A DNA stretch of 64,000 bases, taken from assembly GCA_013399305.1 (NCBI GenBank), contig VXAI01000039.1, positions 4,983,044-5,047,043 of the forward strand, in the 5' to 3' direction. The notes under the pieces were generated by a model. That model had not been told where the DNA came from, did no database searches, and worked only from the letters and a program-made list of their open reading frames with translations. Source of the stretch: Rostratula benghalensis. Lineage: Eukaryota > Chordata > Aves > Charadriiformes > Rostratulidae. This document shows, piece after piece, positions 49,338 through 62,768 of this stretch. The first letter of the stretch is position 1. Every line of letters starts with the position of its first letter. The position numbers were made by a program, and so were the translations under genes.

Positions 49338-51813
49338 ATCATATGGAAGCTTTCCAACTATTGTACTGTAAACATCTACATTCAGTATCCAGTGGAGGTC
49401 AAATCCCAAATCCTGGTGTTTTGCTTCTGGTGAGGGTGTTGATTCTCAAAAATGATTGAAATTTAGCCTCCTTGTGCAGGATGAAGTTATCAGCAATGAA
49501 ACTTGTTCCCATGTTCCGGATTTCCACCTTTCTCATTCTTTCTTCTTTTGTAAGTACAGATAAATTTAGAATATAGTTCACAGGTGGCTTTCTAGCAAAA
49601 TCCTCCTTTGTGACTAAGAAATAAGAGCTCGCTTATTCAGGGTACAAAGTACAATGATGAGAGAAGGCAGCTATTCAAATGTTGCAGGCTAGAGAAGATC
49701 TCTACATCAGTTTAAATATTAATGTAGATCTGCTTACCAATGCAGTAAGTACTTAACCTGAGGTACAAATGACAGGAAGATCACTTCATTCAATAGTCAA
49801 ACAAAGTGGTTATTTAATAGTGCATCAGAGTACAGCAAGATTTACTAGGAAATAATGAATCATGCTACAGTCAACACTTTTAAAAACTCTTTGTAATTAA
49901 TAAGTAAAGAGAATTGTTAAGAAAAAGAATTAAGAAAGTCAAAATCACTTCACCTCTTAATCTAGTGAAATGCTTTGATTTACATACAGAGAAAGCACTT
50001 CAAGTAATAGATTTGCATTTGCTCATACTGTTGCATAAGAGGAGACCCCAGCCAACACACACAACACACAGTAGAGTACTGACTAATAAAAATAGTCAAG
50101 CAATAACAAACTGTGAAGAAGAAAGAAATGGCAAAATACTTGTGTACTAGAAGTATTTTCTCTGTGGACCCAGACACTGAAGTCATTACAGAGAAGGAAA
50201 ACTCTATTAAGCAAAGAATTATCTTGTGCACACTGATACTGCAGAAAAGTGAATATTTTATAGTTTTGGCATGTCCATAATTTAAGCCCCTCATTCTTCT
50301 CTCATAATCTTGTTAAGCCTTATGTGCTCATCTTTTGCTTTCAATTCATTCTATTTAGGTTATTGCATAATGGCAACAAATAGATAACAAATAATGTGAA
50401 AGTCGGTCCATTATATTTTGTTACTATTTTGCATATTTAGGGCCTTCTAGGTCTGACTCTTTGCCAGCAGTAAATTTGCTGCTCTTGTTTTAATTAATTT
50501 AGTTTTTCATGCTTTTATGAAAGTAATTAAACAAGGATTTTGTGCATTCACTGTAGAATTTACTTTACCTTTTAAAACTTCTGTCTGGGTTAGAGCTGTC
50601 CTACCTCACCACTTGTAAGGTAATTATCATCTGCACTGAGTTATTTAGGTTTAGATTCAATGTGCTGCATCTTGTGTCCCATGAATGGTAGATGCTGACC
50701 TATCTCCTTTCAGAAATCAGGAGTGAAGCAGGGAGAAGTGGGAGAAAGAAGCTGAAGAGGGAGATTATGGCTTTCTCTTAAAAATGGGTTATTCTTTATA
50801 TTCAATATATTCTATATACTCTTTGTTTGGAAAAGTAGAGTTTAGAATACATACTGAATTAATGTGAGGAAGAGGATCACTTCAGTGTCTTGTGTGAAGC
50901 AGTTCAAACTTAGATCTCTTAGGCCAAGACAGAAAGAATACTAAGGTTATTGGGGCTGAAAGAGAAAAACACAATTAAAAATATGACTGACTATTCTGGT
51001 GGTTAAGCAGAAAGAGATCAAATCAGCATGTTACAGCTGTATTAATTTAAGAGACAGAAAAATATGGGGAACATGACCTTGAAAAACTCTCATGCATAAA
51101 CTCGTTGGAAGAAGGCTAAAGCTTATGGGATTATTAGGGTTAGTTTACAATGAAAAGAGAAGAATGGAAGACACTGTGTAGCTGATGTAAATAATAGATT
51201 ATTTCTGCAGCGGTTTTGGCCTATGTAGTCTAACTACCATAAAAATGATGGAATTAGAAATCTTATGCAGCTGTCAGGAAGCTGAAAAAGAAAATGCAGC
51301 TCAGATACAGTGCCCAAGTCTTTTGAGAACTTTAATACTTCACATTGGCATGATTAGGGAAAGGTGGAAACATGGGAATTAATGAGGAATTTAAATACCT
51401 ATCACCTGGAATTTATTCAGTTTAATCAGTGTACAACTCCAGGGTATGGCAGCTTGTCCTGCTGGTTCTGTGCCAGCTATATTTTAAACCCAGGCAGAAG
51501 GTGTCATAGTTGTTTCAAAGACCAATCAGTTTTCCTACCTTTAGAAACCAAGGTAAAAAAAAAAAGGATGCATTTGGAATTCCAATGTGTGTTGGGTCTC
51601 TCATCCAGACTTGCTGGGCTGTATTTATAGATTTTTAAGTTTAGACATTGACTTCCCTCTAGAACATTTTAAATCTATGTTTTCTTTATTCATTGGCAGA
51701 TAAACATTTGTTTTTATCTTAGATATGACCCTGAATTAATTTTACAGTTTTTAACAAACACAGGAATCATTACTCTAAAATTCATTACCCCTTAATTTAA
51801 ATCAGTGAAAATA

Positions 51814-51841
51814 AACATGTGCTGACATTACAGCACATGTT
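51814..51841. repeat. Perfect hairpin, 11-bp stem, 6-nt loop
   Basis: AACATGTGCTG (51814-51824) and CAGCACATGTT (51831-51841) are exact reverse complements separated by ACATTA. Pairing stops outside the arms. It is too short for a typical pre-miRNA. Confidence 0.93.
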
Positions 51842-51954
51842 AAAGAACTTAGAGGAAACAGTCCCTAAATTGTGGAAAACTATTGCATAGCTTCAATTTG
51901 ACATTAAAATATATATTTTAAAATGCAAAAAGTCCATCAGACTTTTTAAGGTAT

Positions 51955-52010
51955 TTTTAAGATCTTTTAAGATCTTCATAAGATCTTCATAAGATACATC
52001 AGATCTTAAA
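51955..52010. repeat. Degenerate 10-11-bp tandem repeat containing AGATC(T)
   Basis: TTTTAAGATC occurs at 51955-51964 and 51965-51974, followed by TTCATAAGATC and TTCATAAGATA (51975-51996) and a further CAGATCTTAAAA. Most units contain the palindrome AGATCT. Consistent with slippage-driven growth. Confidence 0.85.
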
Positions 52011-55000
52011 AAATGATGACGTTAAAGTTAGGTATTTCAACCATATTAGGTTTTAAATGTTATATTTTTTTTGAAGTTTCAGAACTCTGTAAAAAAATCT
52101 GAGAGAATATTAAGAATTTGAAGCAGTTAAGCTTAAGATTTTAAATGGACTATCAGAAGAGTTTGGAGCCAGACCAATTCACTACATTATCAACAGTATT
52201 AGCACTTAATATAGAACCTTTATTTGCTGTTGACATTATGCTAAAATACTTCAAGTGTGATTGCTACTTGTGGAAGCAATGGATGCACTTTAGGTTTTTG
52301 TGGTTAATCCTCCTATGAGGATAACATGGTATCCTGCAAGTCAGTGGAGTCTCACATGCATTCACAGAATAGTAAGTACTCTGGTCTTTCAAAATGAAAT
52401 ACATTAAAAATAAAACTCAAGGAGATTCCCATTTCTCTAAATATATGCCAAGATTTCTAATTATGTTTTACTTCTCTCTGAACTGTTGAATTGCAGAGTT
52501 CTTTCTCAATCAAATAATGTCTTGCTATCAGAGAACTCACCTTTGACATGGCATATAGGGCACAAGGTTGGTTGAAACATCCATCTTTTTAAAGCATGTT
52601 TTGCTAAAATAATACTACACTTTTGTGATTCTCCTAGCAGAATAACAAAAGGGAATACAACAAATGAGATGCAGTTATTTCTTCTTGATTTAATTAAATG
52701 CTGCTGTGATCTTCCAGTCATGCTTTTGCAGTAGTTTTACTGCACAGACTGTTTCTGGATTTACTTTGTTTTCAAATTCTAGGTCTGCTGATATGTTCTT
52801 TGTCTGCTAAGCACCTGCATAGACCTGCAGTTATGAAGCTGTATTTGTTATTCATACCATTTTCTGGGGCAAGTGGGAGACAAGAACCATGGGTCACCAG
52901 AACCCTTTCAGGACAAGCAGTTTAGATTCTATAATCCCTCAGAGCTATCATCCTTCCTGCTTTCTCAACAGCTAACAGTGTATCGTAAAACATCAGTGGG
53001 TTTGGTGTCAAGAAATTAGTGAAAAAGAATAAAAAAACCCCAAATTTCCTTCCTGGTTAATGTGAACAAATGTTCTGAATATTATTCCATTTCTGCAGCA
53101 GTTGCTTTAATTTATTTTCCAGTTGACCTTAACAACAGTCCTTTTAGGATGCGTGGGCAGATCGATGCTGACTAGAATCTAATACCATCACTGTTTAACA
53201 AGAACATGATGACAGAGAGTCTGCTGCTAGGTTGTATTTTGCCATGCCTTTTTGTGTATGTCTGTTAGTGAGTGGCAGCATCCTATTCCATGTATTCAGT
53301 GACCATTCGCAAAACCCACAAATGCCTAAGAGAATTCACTTCAAGAAACGATGCAAACTGCAATAATTCTGGAAAGATCAAATATTTGATAGACATTCAG
53401 GAAGGAATAAATTGAAAAGGTAAATGCCTTACTGCTGTATTGTCCTCCTATCTTCATATTGATGTATTTTTTATTATTGTTAACGACAGAGAGGTTTAAC
53501 GTAGAAAATAAGATTGCAACGTGGAACTCTTAAGTGTTCATATCTGAGAATTTTTTGAATATGCCAGCCTTTCAGCATCGTGCCTTTTGTGCCTCTTTTA
53601 GGCACATGTTAACTGTGGTGCCCATGGTAAAGCAGAAGTCTATTCCTTGTGAAACACCAGCAGCTGATATTTGGCAATTGCATGGGGAAATTTAAATGAT
53701 TTGTAAAATTTCTCTAGCACGTTACAGCAACAGTTAGGGGAGCAAGGGCACTTCTGAACAGAAATGCAAATTTGTTATTTTTAATGGTATATTAACAGAG
53801 ATCGAGTTTCTTTTACCTTTGATGGTAAATGCAACTTTATTCAAGCAGAGCAGTGAATTAGCTTCTGGCATTTTGCATCCTAGATAGCTGTAACGCTCAG
53901 AGCCACAGTGATGGCAGTTAGGAAACAAAATACATGAGTAGTGTGGTAAACTGCAGGGGTTAAAAAAGAGTCCTCTTAGTCTAAATCACTTATCCAAAAA
54001 AGATTTCACCAGGCTAATGTCAAAAAATGTTCAAAGGAAATGTACTACTACTTCCCTGAACCTGGCTGAATTGTCTTCTATTCCCCGTGTATTTGCCATA
54101 TTTGCTAAATACTCCATCATATCCAATGTTAAAGTATGTTTATTTACATACTTTATAGAATAATAAGTACTTTGTCCTACAATAAAGACTGTTAAGTGCT
54201 GTACATTCTTGAAGGGAATTAATATAAAAAGTAGTTAAATTATGTGAAATTTAAAAAAAAAAGTCTTTAGAAAAAATCCCAACTTCCTATGCAGTTGCAT
54301 GACCTGCCGAATCTATTATACTCTGAGTTTGTTCATATGCTTTCAGAAAGGAATTTTTGCTTTGAGTTGGTGGGACTGTGTCATTAAGTAGTGGTTTTGC
54401 ATTCCTAGCTTTTTCTCTCAATTTGCTGTTAGAAAATTGGAGACACCAGATCACACGCGCCTCTAATAGTAAAATCTGTAATGATTTCAGTACTGTGAAT
54501 TGACTTCAGTTTCCAAGTGACAGAGAATATGGCAAGAAGGGGAATGATTGCATGGATATCTTTGGTAATTGCCATATTGAAAAAGGTAATTATCGGGTAG
54601 GATTCAAGAAAGCCTTTTTATGTTTGCCTTTCCTTCTGGTTCAGTGAAATTGCACGCTGTTGCTTTTTGGTGGTATGTCTCTCTGTTTCCATAAATTAGT
54701 TTGTGCAATCTGTCCCTGTGACCTCAGGAACAATCCTCCTTCTGTTTTTGTGAGGCATCTGAGCGCTGATGCTGAGACTGAAAAACTTCCTAGAGTTGAT
54801 AATTGATAATTTGGCCTGTAAGTAAAGATAAGATATGGATTATATTGAGCTGGATGCATAATTTTTTTTGTATCACAGCCTCATACACCACTGTGCAGTG
54901 GGAGGAAAGGGAAACTTGTCAGCTGCTGCTGAATTAGAAAGAAAGAAGTTGTGGTGTTTTTTCCTGCTTTTAATACTAGCAAATTGTTATGGATTTCTAG

Positions 55001-58000
55001 CACTGAGTATGAAATGAAGACTGATGTGTTCATGTTGGTTCCTCCTGTAGTTCTGACCCCCTAATATCAAAACAAAACTTTAGGGTCCACATTTATGGGC
55101 TGAAGAGATGATGATTAAAATCACAAATATTGTGTGTACAGACAGAAAGAGAGAAAAAAAGATGATGACAAGAATAAAGATGAAATGGACTTCTTGAGAC
55201 ACTTAACTCTGTCTCCTTCCCCACTCTCAGGTATCCACATAATACATTTATGTTACTAAACATTTACTTCTCCCTCATCACAGTTAATAAAATGTTTTTC
55301 AATATGCTACGATAAACCTGAGATCTACAGAAAGAAACAAAAACATCAGCTTTAATTTTCCACAAGATTTAAGTAGAGATCAGACATTCAAACAGCAGTC
55401 CAGTGTCCTGCAAACATTACTTTTGTGATAAAAGGATAGCTAGGAAAGGCTTTTAAATCTAAGCTTTCCCTTTTACACTCTGATCACTCATATTCTCTCA
55501 TTTTTCTCTCAATTGTAAAGACCATAAATGCTCCCTACCCATTTTTAATTCCATTTTAAAAGTTCTGTCTGTGGAAGCCTGGAAAGCACCCTTCATTTCT
55601 ACTGAGGTATTACAAGAAAAAATTGTATCGGTGTTCATAGACCATTATGTCATGTAACTGAAATAATTCTTGTCTCATCTTAATACTTACTCCTGCCTCT
55701 ACATTATTTGCAGACTTCTTCAGCTTCTGTTTCCAGTTTAATTTCTGTAGGCCAAACAATCCGTGTTCCTTTAGTCTACTTTTTAATTAAAGAAAAGGTT
55801 CCCCAGTCATCTAATCATTGTATTAATCCTGCTGTGCAACTCATTCCAATTTGAATTCACATTTCTTAAATAAAAAGAGACCGAACAATATGAAATATTC
55901 TTGAGTTCTTTCCAATTTGGAAACTGATTCTGAGTTAAAGTTAATTTACCATTAGTTTTAAAAAAAATTGTTTAAAATTATTGTTAAAAAACCCCAACTT
56001 TGTCCTCCTTGTATTTTTAAGTTATAGTGTTACCTTTCATACAAAAAGGAATCACAAAAGCATTTGTTTCACAATCATCCTTTGGTTCTGGTTTGGTTTT
56101 TTTGTGTGTGGTGGGGTTTTTTTTTCCTCTTCTCATTAATAATTTTAATAATAAGAAAACCCAACTAATGTTGACTTTAGTAAAAGTTATCACAGTGCCA
56201 GTACCATCACAGAGTGTGTTACAGTGATAGAAACAAATATGGTCTGAGTATAAATATGTTATTTGTATTGTCTACTGTTAAATATTACAAACAGCTTTGG
56301 AAACAACAGTCAAGGTTCCTGTTACCTATAAAATGTCACAAATATTACATATAAATATAGCTGAGGATATGTTTCTGTAATAAAATATATCTATTAATTA
56401 AATGTTATGAAAATAAAGGAATGTTATAGTAGTAGAACATTTATTTTATTTTTTTAAAATAATCTATAAAGCTCGTATATAAAGTGTGTTATACTGATCT
56501 GATACTGCTTGTGGATTTAAGTACGTTGCCTGTGGCCATCCTGCCGCTTTCTAGGAAAATACCTAGGGATTATAAATCTGACTGTGTGATGCTGTGCCTT
56601 GATTGAGCAAGACTGAACAAGCAAGAATTGAACAGGAAAAGGCAGGAATTTGATCACAGTAGGTTGAGTTTCTATTATGCTTATTATATTTCTTGCTGAT
56701 TTAAGAGGTAACAGGAGAAGAAAAGCCAATCTTAAAGGCAATATAATGGAAGTATAAGGTAACTATTCATCCACATTTCTCAAAGAAAAAGTAACACAAG
56801 ACACAATGCAGTTACAACAACCGTTAGATAAATAACCGTTAGATACTGTATATGGAAGATAAGATGCGAACTCCAGGCTTAGGCTTTGATCGTGTTTCCT
56901 TCGGGATCAACAGTTTGTTTGATGATACAGATACAAGTGTAAATGGGAGGGAGTTATAAAATATGTTCAGCTATGAAATATTTGCTAGTTGTGATGTCAG
57001 ATTTTTTGTTGCTACTGACAGGAATGCTATTAAAAGTATTGCTAGCACTTTCCTTTTACTCCCCTGTCAAATACTGAACTTGCTTGTCTGAGCATTTAAT
57101 TTGATCATTGTTGTTTGATGCCCTTGGTTCTAGATTATCTGGCTGTACGAATGAACATGAAAAAAAATCCGCTCTTTATTTTTCAGAGAAGTATTCCTCT
57201 AAATATCCAGAGAGAGATTAGGGGGTGGGAGGGGAGAGAATTGACTTTTCTATAGAGGATGACAAAAAGGTTATGGTGCTATTTTGAGCAACACATAAGT
57301 GGTATTCAACTAATTCCTAGGCTTTGTGTTGACCTATTGTGCTGAGGTGAATTCTACTCAGACGGTGAAGCTCTTCTGTAAAAAAGAATCAAGAGCAGCA
57401 GCATAGTTTAATATTAAGGAACCAAATTCAGATGTGATACAATCAGTGGATCTTTGCTTCCCCAGTAGAATTCCAGTGGCTAAATTATCAGGTTTGAATT
57501 CAGTCCAAAGCATTTGAACTGCAGGCTTCCTGGTGTCACATCCTTCATGCAATTTCCCAGTAGCGTTGTGCTTCATCTTCAGCCAGTTGTGTAAAAAAGA
57601 AAAAAAGTAAATCCAGGAGTGCTAATTAGCTGAAGGTAATGGCAACAGAATGTGTCACTAGTCAATGAAATATACTTTCAAAAAATACTTAATAAATCAT
57701 CACACTTTGTTAAATCAAATCAGTCAGTATAATAATCCAATGACAGCGCAGTGCACTGATGTATAAAAAATACTGAGCACAAAGTATCACCAGTGATTAA
57801 CTAGTTATCACTCCACTGCAGACCATAATTCACCTTTCTGAGAAAGCAGTTATGACAGAACATAATATAATAAAGTCTTTCAGCAGGTGCCATTATAATA
57901 AGGAAAATGGGCTTGATGGAGTCAGTGCATCCAGTGAAACTTCTATCCCTTCTAGAGGCAAGCTAGAAGGGACTTTGACTGCAGCCCTTTAAATAAATTT

Positions 58001-59657
58001 TCCCTTCATTTCTGGGGACTAGGCCTGTTGAAGCTCAAAATGTGCACAAAGCTTGTAACAGCAGCAGGATTTTTTCTGTGCCTCTCACAAATATTAAGAT
58101 ACTTTGGCTTCTAACATAATGGTTTTTTCCCTCTAGTTTGATAAATAATTCTTCAATATTTCTAATTACCAAAATCAAATGCTGGCCACGCTCCATTCAC
58201 CATTTGTTTCACCTATTTGTTATGCTGTTATTTGCTTTTTTTTATGTACATCATAAAAAAGTAATTTGGGGAAATGGATTCATTAATAATTGTAATCAGA
58301 ATGCTCTAACTTTAATTTTTTCAGAATGGAATGAATAGCTGCTGTATCACTTAGTTTTCTAGCTGAAAATCTAGGGAGCCCAAGGAGATAAAACGTCTTT
58401 TATAGCACAAAAATGGGCTTTGGATGTTTATGAATACAATAGTAATGGTAAGGAAAGGATTAATAAATCAGGTGAGGCACTTTAATTTTAATCTGAGGAT
58501 GGTAGAAGTGTACGCAACATGTCTAAGGATGCAGACTTGCAAGCTACTACTACTATGGCAGCATAGATTTTGTCAGTATTGCAGGAAAATTAATAGCAAG
58601 ACACAGCAAAAGTGGCTAATATGCAGTGCTGTTTTTTGTGCCACCTGTGACATAGTCGGTGACATCTAGCACTCTGCCTTCTATACAGCAGGAAGGTGGA
58701 GTAGGTCATGCTTGCAATAAGAGACCTAATTGCAATTCACTTCTGTCTCCCGGGATCTTAAGGCAAAAAAGGTTGTTTTGATCCTTTCCAATTTACCCTT
58801 ATTTCAGATCTAGAGACTGTAAGAAAGAGCTGTCAGTAATAAAGTTCAGAGTTTCATCAGCTCTGAACAACCCAAATTGGTTGAATTCAATGTAATGATT
58901 CATTTAAAAGCAAAAGTCAGATGAGGCAGTGCTCTCCAGCTGTCGATGGAAATATTTTCATAAGATCTAAATAAGATTTGTAGCATTTTTTGAATCTCAT
59001 ACAGTGACAGCCAGTGGCATTGCAGCAAAAGGCAACTTCCAGCTGTGATGTTTCTTCTCAGTGATCAGCTCGGCAGTTCCTGGAGGAATGAGATGTAAAC
59101 CAACAGTGTTGTCATGCTGCTGGTCATTACCAGTAACTATGAGCAGTGCTCACATTGTGTGTGACTTCCAAACACTGTCATGGGCTTGGGCCCACCCAGT
59201 ATTTGCTGTTTTACAAGCCAGCAGAGAAGAATGTTGTAATGTAGTTAAGGGAATAGTTTATGTGTGAGAATGGTATGAGATGGTATGTCTTGTGTTATTT
59301 TAATGTATAAAGAACTGTAATGACAATCGTCAAGTCTGTGTTGGGTTTTGCTGAAAATCAAAGTTCCTGACTCTTCTTCACTGGATTGATACTTTTATGT
59401 TTAGTTTTATTTCATATGTGATAATTGCCCTAAATAATGAACCTGAGTGGTTATTTTGGCAGCTTTGATGAGGTGCCATCTACGACGACATTTATGTGCA
59501 ATTTTGTGGTTTGGTGTAGTGTTTATGCATCTAATAATGATGGAAATTAATTCCTGTTACTTTTGCAGGAATTCAATTTCTGTAGATATTACTAAAAATC
59601 CACCTGTGCCATAATTTCTCAACATAAGAGAAATGTTTCTCTTCACCTTTGTATACT

Positions 59658-59699
59658 CTTCCTGTATTTATCATCATTCTTCCTATATTTATCATTCAT
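59658..59699. repeat. Imperfect 21-bp tandem duplication
   Basis: CTTCCTGTATTTATCATCAT and CTTCCTATATTTATCATTCA are adjacent with a period of 21 bases and a few differences, so this duplication is older than the one at 42146. Confidence 0.8.
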
Positions 59700-59707
59700 T
59701 GGGACTT

Positions 59708-59725
59708 AAAAAGCATATGCTTTTT
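59708..59725. repeat. Perfect 18-bp palindrome
   Basis: AAAAAGCATATGCTTTTT reads identically on both strands, with an E-box-type CATATG at the centre. No known factor site of this full length comes to mind. Confidence 0.93.
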
Positions 59726-62584
59726 GTTCTAAAGCTCAGTTGAAGAGAAGACATGGCTAGTGTGAGGTATTCTGCTAGCCTGAACAACTTAAAAATTGTC
59801 ACTCTTCCACCCTGACAGCACTGATTTACTGATTAATGGGGCCATCATTTTGCCTTTGTATAAAGCAATTGCTCTTGGCTAGTGCTGAGTTACCAAAGGA
59901 GCTGAAAAACAGACTGCTGCACACTGTACAAGTTGTCACCACTCAAAACCCTGTGAGAGCCACCAAATTGTATTAGGGCAGCAACTCCTGATGAATTCCT
60001 GAGGGAGATGACCTATAGCTCCTGATAAGGACAATTTGGTATCTTGGGACTGTACAAATCAGTACCCTCCACTAGACTCATCTGTGCCACACTAAAATAC
60101 TGTACTCATGCTTTTTTCAGCTTTGACTTCTGCTGTGGGATTCCCACTGAGCAGCCAGGTTAAAAGGATTCACACAAACTTCATGCCCTCTTCATATTTC
60201 CCCTGAAACTCAAAAAAGATCTTAAGTAGTGCGTAGTTAATCAGTTGACTTAGATCAATTATCTGCATGCCTGGTGTCTGGGATGGAGAAATTGCCAATA
60301 TCTTGGAAATGGGGATGGAGAAATCCAACTTTGCTTGCTACTGAATGACTCCTTATAGCAGTGTGGAAATATGATGTTCTGGAGGTTTCATACCCTTTCC
60401 AAACCTTTCAATTAGACTTATAATATTCCTGCCACTTTGGCTCTTGAGAGTACATTTTGTTGTATGTGGAAACCATTCATTCATCACCTAAGTGTCCACA
60501 GAGTACAGTTGTTCTGCAGAGTTTGAGTAGAAAATTTTGCTCTTCTATCCCATCACTTTGCTATGCAGACAGCTTCCGATTGTGCATGTGCACCCTGCCT
60601 GTCTGTTCTAAAAGGTTGTTGCCTTGGGTGTAAATTCCTCCTCTGGTATTTACTCCCTAAAATGTAGAAGGTGTGGAGAATGTAAAATGTTGCCTTCTAC
60701 TGCTATTTCAGCACTGAATGTACCCAGTTCCCCATATTAATTCTTCTTATTTGTGTCATGAATGTAGTGGTATTATGTTTTATAATTCATCTTGAAAAAT
60801 TCAATAGTGCTCTTGGCCCATATCCAAACTCATATTTCCTTAAGGCTGGAGTTAAAAATGAACATATGTCTTGCTGTCTCCCTACCCCTGAAATTTGTAT
60901 TTCACTCCAATACACTCCTGCCAACAGTGTATTTCTTTATATATGCACATTTCATAAACTGACATCCAGCTTGTAAGGTCTTCAAGATATTATATGTCAA
61001 CAAGTAAATCGATTGAAGAGAAGTTTTATTAACTGAACAGGAATGGATGTGTATGTAGGGTAACTTATTCTTCATTAAAGGAGAGAGTGTATGACCTTTG
61101 CAGCACTTAAGTGTCAAAGAGCTGATAGGTAGATGATGTGGAAGGTTATATTTCTATAAGGCTCTTGCCTGAGCTGTTTGGAGGTAGTTGTTATTCGGAG
61201 GTTTATGCTACATGTATCAGTCAGCTAATGCTCAGTAGATCTTTTTCATACAGCATGATGTGTGACAGATTTTAACAGAATTTAGTTTATTTAAATAATA
61301 GATTACTTATACGTATGTGGTCTTCCATATTTAGCTTTTGAAAATGTTTTGCTTGGCTTGCTAGGACTATGCCCCAAATTGTCTCAGGCTTGTGGTGCTA
61401 AATTGAGGATCAGTTAAAAAGCCGTAATCAAGTAGATTGTTTTTCTGTACTAGTCTTCAGTGACTATTTGATTTTTTTTTTATTACTGACCTACAGTGAT
61501 CTACATGCCTACGAGTAATCACAGGCCCCCAGCGAAACTGCAGAAGAGCACAGTCCCATTCTGTGTGGACATGTGCTCGTCGAGTGTAGGTTTGGCATAA
61601 CTGCCAGTGGTATCCTGTTTTGCAGTGGCAAATGCATAGGGCCCTCACGCTGTGCACTGATGATCCTCAACATTTTTTAAGAGATCTGGTTTTCTCAACT
61701 GCTGTACACTTCTGGTTTCCCGTGTTTTCTTTAACAAGACTTAGCACAGACCCTGAGGATTCCCCACAAATACAATTATTCTGGGTAATTTAGATAGCAG
61801 TATAGGTGTTTAATCTTTCTTTTCTTCATTTCTGGAGAAGGCCAAAGAAAATGTTGCAGCGCATATGAACCTATGTAGAAGATTTTGAAAGCAGATAGCT
61901 TTTCTTCTGCATGGTAGCCTATCCTTATTTTCTGCCTTAAGCCACCTTCTTCACACTCACTTATGAAAAGGTCTGTCAGCTTCAGTTCTCTTGGCTTCTT
62001 TCTTGCCCCATGTTAGTCTCGTGTTCAGTAATTAGGTGTTGCAATTTTCATCCAAATTTGAAAGAGAATAATTTCAAAAGAAAAAAATCAAAAGGCAAAC
62101 ATACAAACTGTCCGAGGATTTAATGCTAATCTCAAAAGGTTTTGATTTTTAAAAAGCTTTTTAGCATTCAAGATGGGGTTTTTTCAGTATGTCTAAGGCT
62201 GGTAATAATTAAAAGAAAAATAAATCTAACTCTTGTCTACTACATTGTAGAATTACTTTAATAGATACAAAACCCTATCTGTTTTCTCTTGAGTTTAAGA
62301 ATTTACAGGAAACTCTCTCTAGTTAATTTGAAACTTTCTGATAAAAATCTATCTTAAAACATAATATAGGCTTTAAGACAAAATTATTATACGTGTCTAC
62401 ATCTTGAGCTCTGAATTTTGTCTTTTAAGTGCGCATCAGTCATCTCTGACTTCAAGTGTGATAAAGAATGCTAGGAAACAGTCTCTAGTCTGAATCCAGT
62501 CTAGGTTTGATCTAGAATAAACATCTAATTTTTCACTCTGTAGCCACAGATTTCACTCTAATGCATCTTACAATGTTTCACTTG

Positions 62585-62684
62585 AATATTGCCTTCCTGT
62601 GTGGCATGATCTAGGTGTTCCTGCTCCGGCAGGGGGATTGGATTAGATGATCTTTCAAAGTCCCTTCCAATCCTTGATATTCTG
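62585..62684 (+). mobile_element. CR1 3' end fragment (short, 5'-truncated)
   Basis: About 100 bases of a CR1 3' UTR: the TTCCTGCTCCGGCAGGGGG block, then GGATTAGATGATC, then GTCCCTTCCAATCC and a single octamer-like ATTCTGTA. The order and spacing are those of CR1 3' ends, and the text differs from the 3' UTRs of the copies at 8331 and 25618, suggesting a different CR1 subfamily. No coding part remains. Confidence 0.88.
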
Positions 62685-62768
62685 TAAAATAATAAATATA
62701 TAAATAAAAATAAAATATAATATAAAAATAAAAAAAAAAAAATATAATATAAAAATAAAAATAATAAA
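62685..62768. repeat. A/T-only microsatellite (TAAAA/TATAA-like) on a CR1 tail
   Basis: Eighty-odd bases of almost only A and T in AATA, TAAAA and ATATAATAT units, with a central A run, starting exactly where the CR1 octamer tail should continue. Expansion from the CR1 tail is the likely origin. Confidence 0.9.

Larger units (their letters stand above)
49338..62584. other. Unique non-coding DNA, 13 kb without a recognisable gene
   Basis: No interspersed repeat or gene recognised; open frames are at most 104 codons. Short structured sites in it (51814-51841, 51955-52010, 59658-59699, 59708-59725) are listed separately. A stretch at about 61495-61660 has more CpG dinucleotides and a higher GC content than its surroundings. 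Confidence 0.5.

Noticed and set aside
49980..50294. 104-codon minus-strand open frame
   Set aside because: No recognisable content; chance frame in AT-rich DNA.
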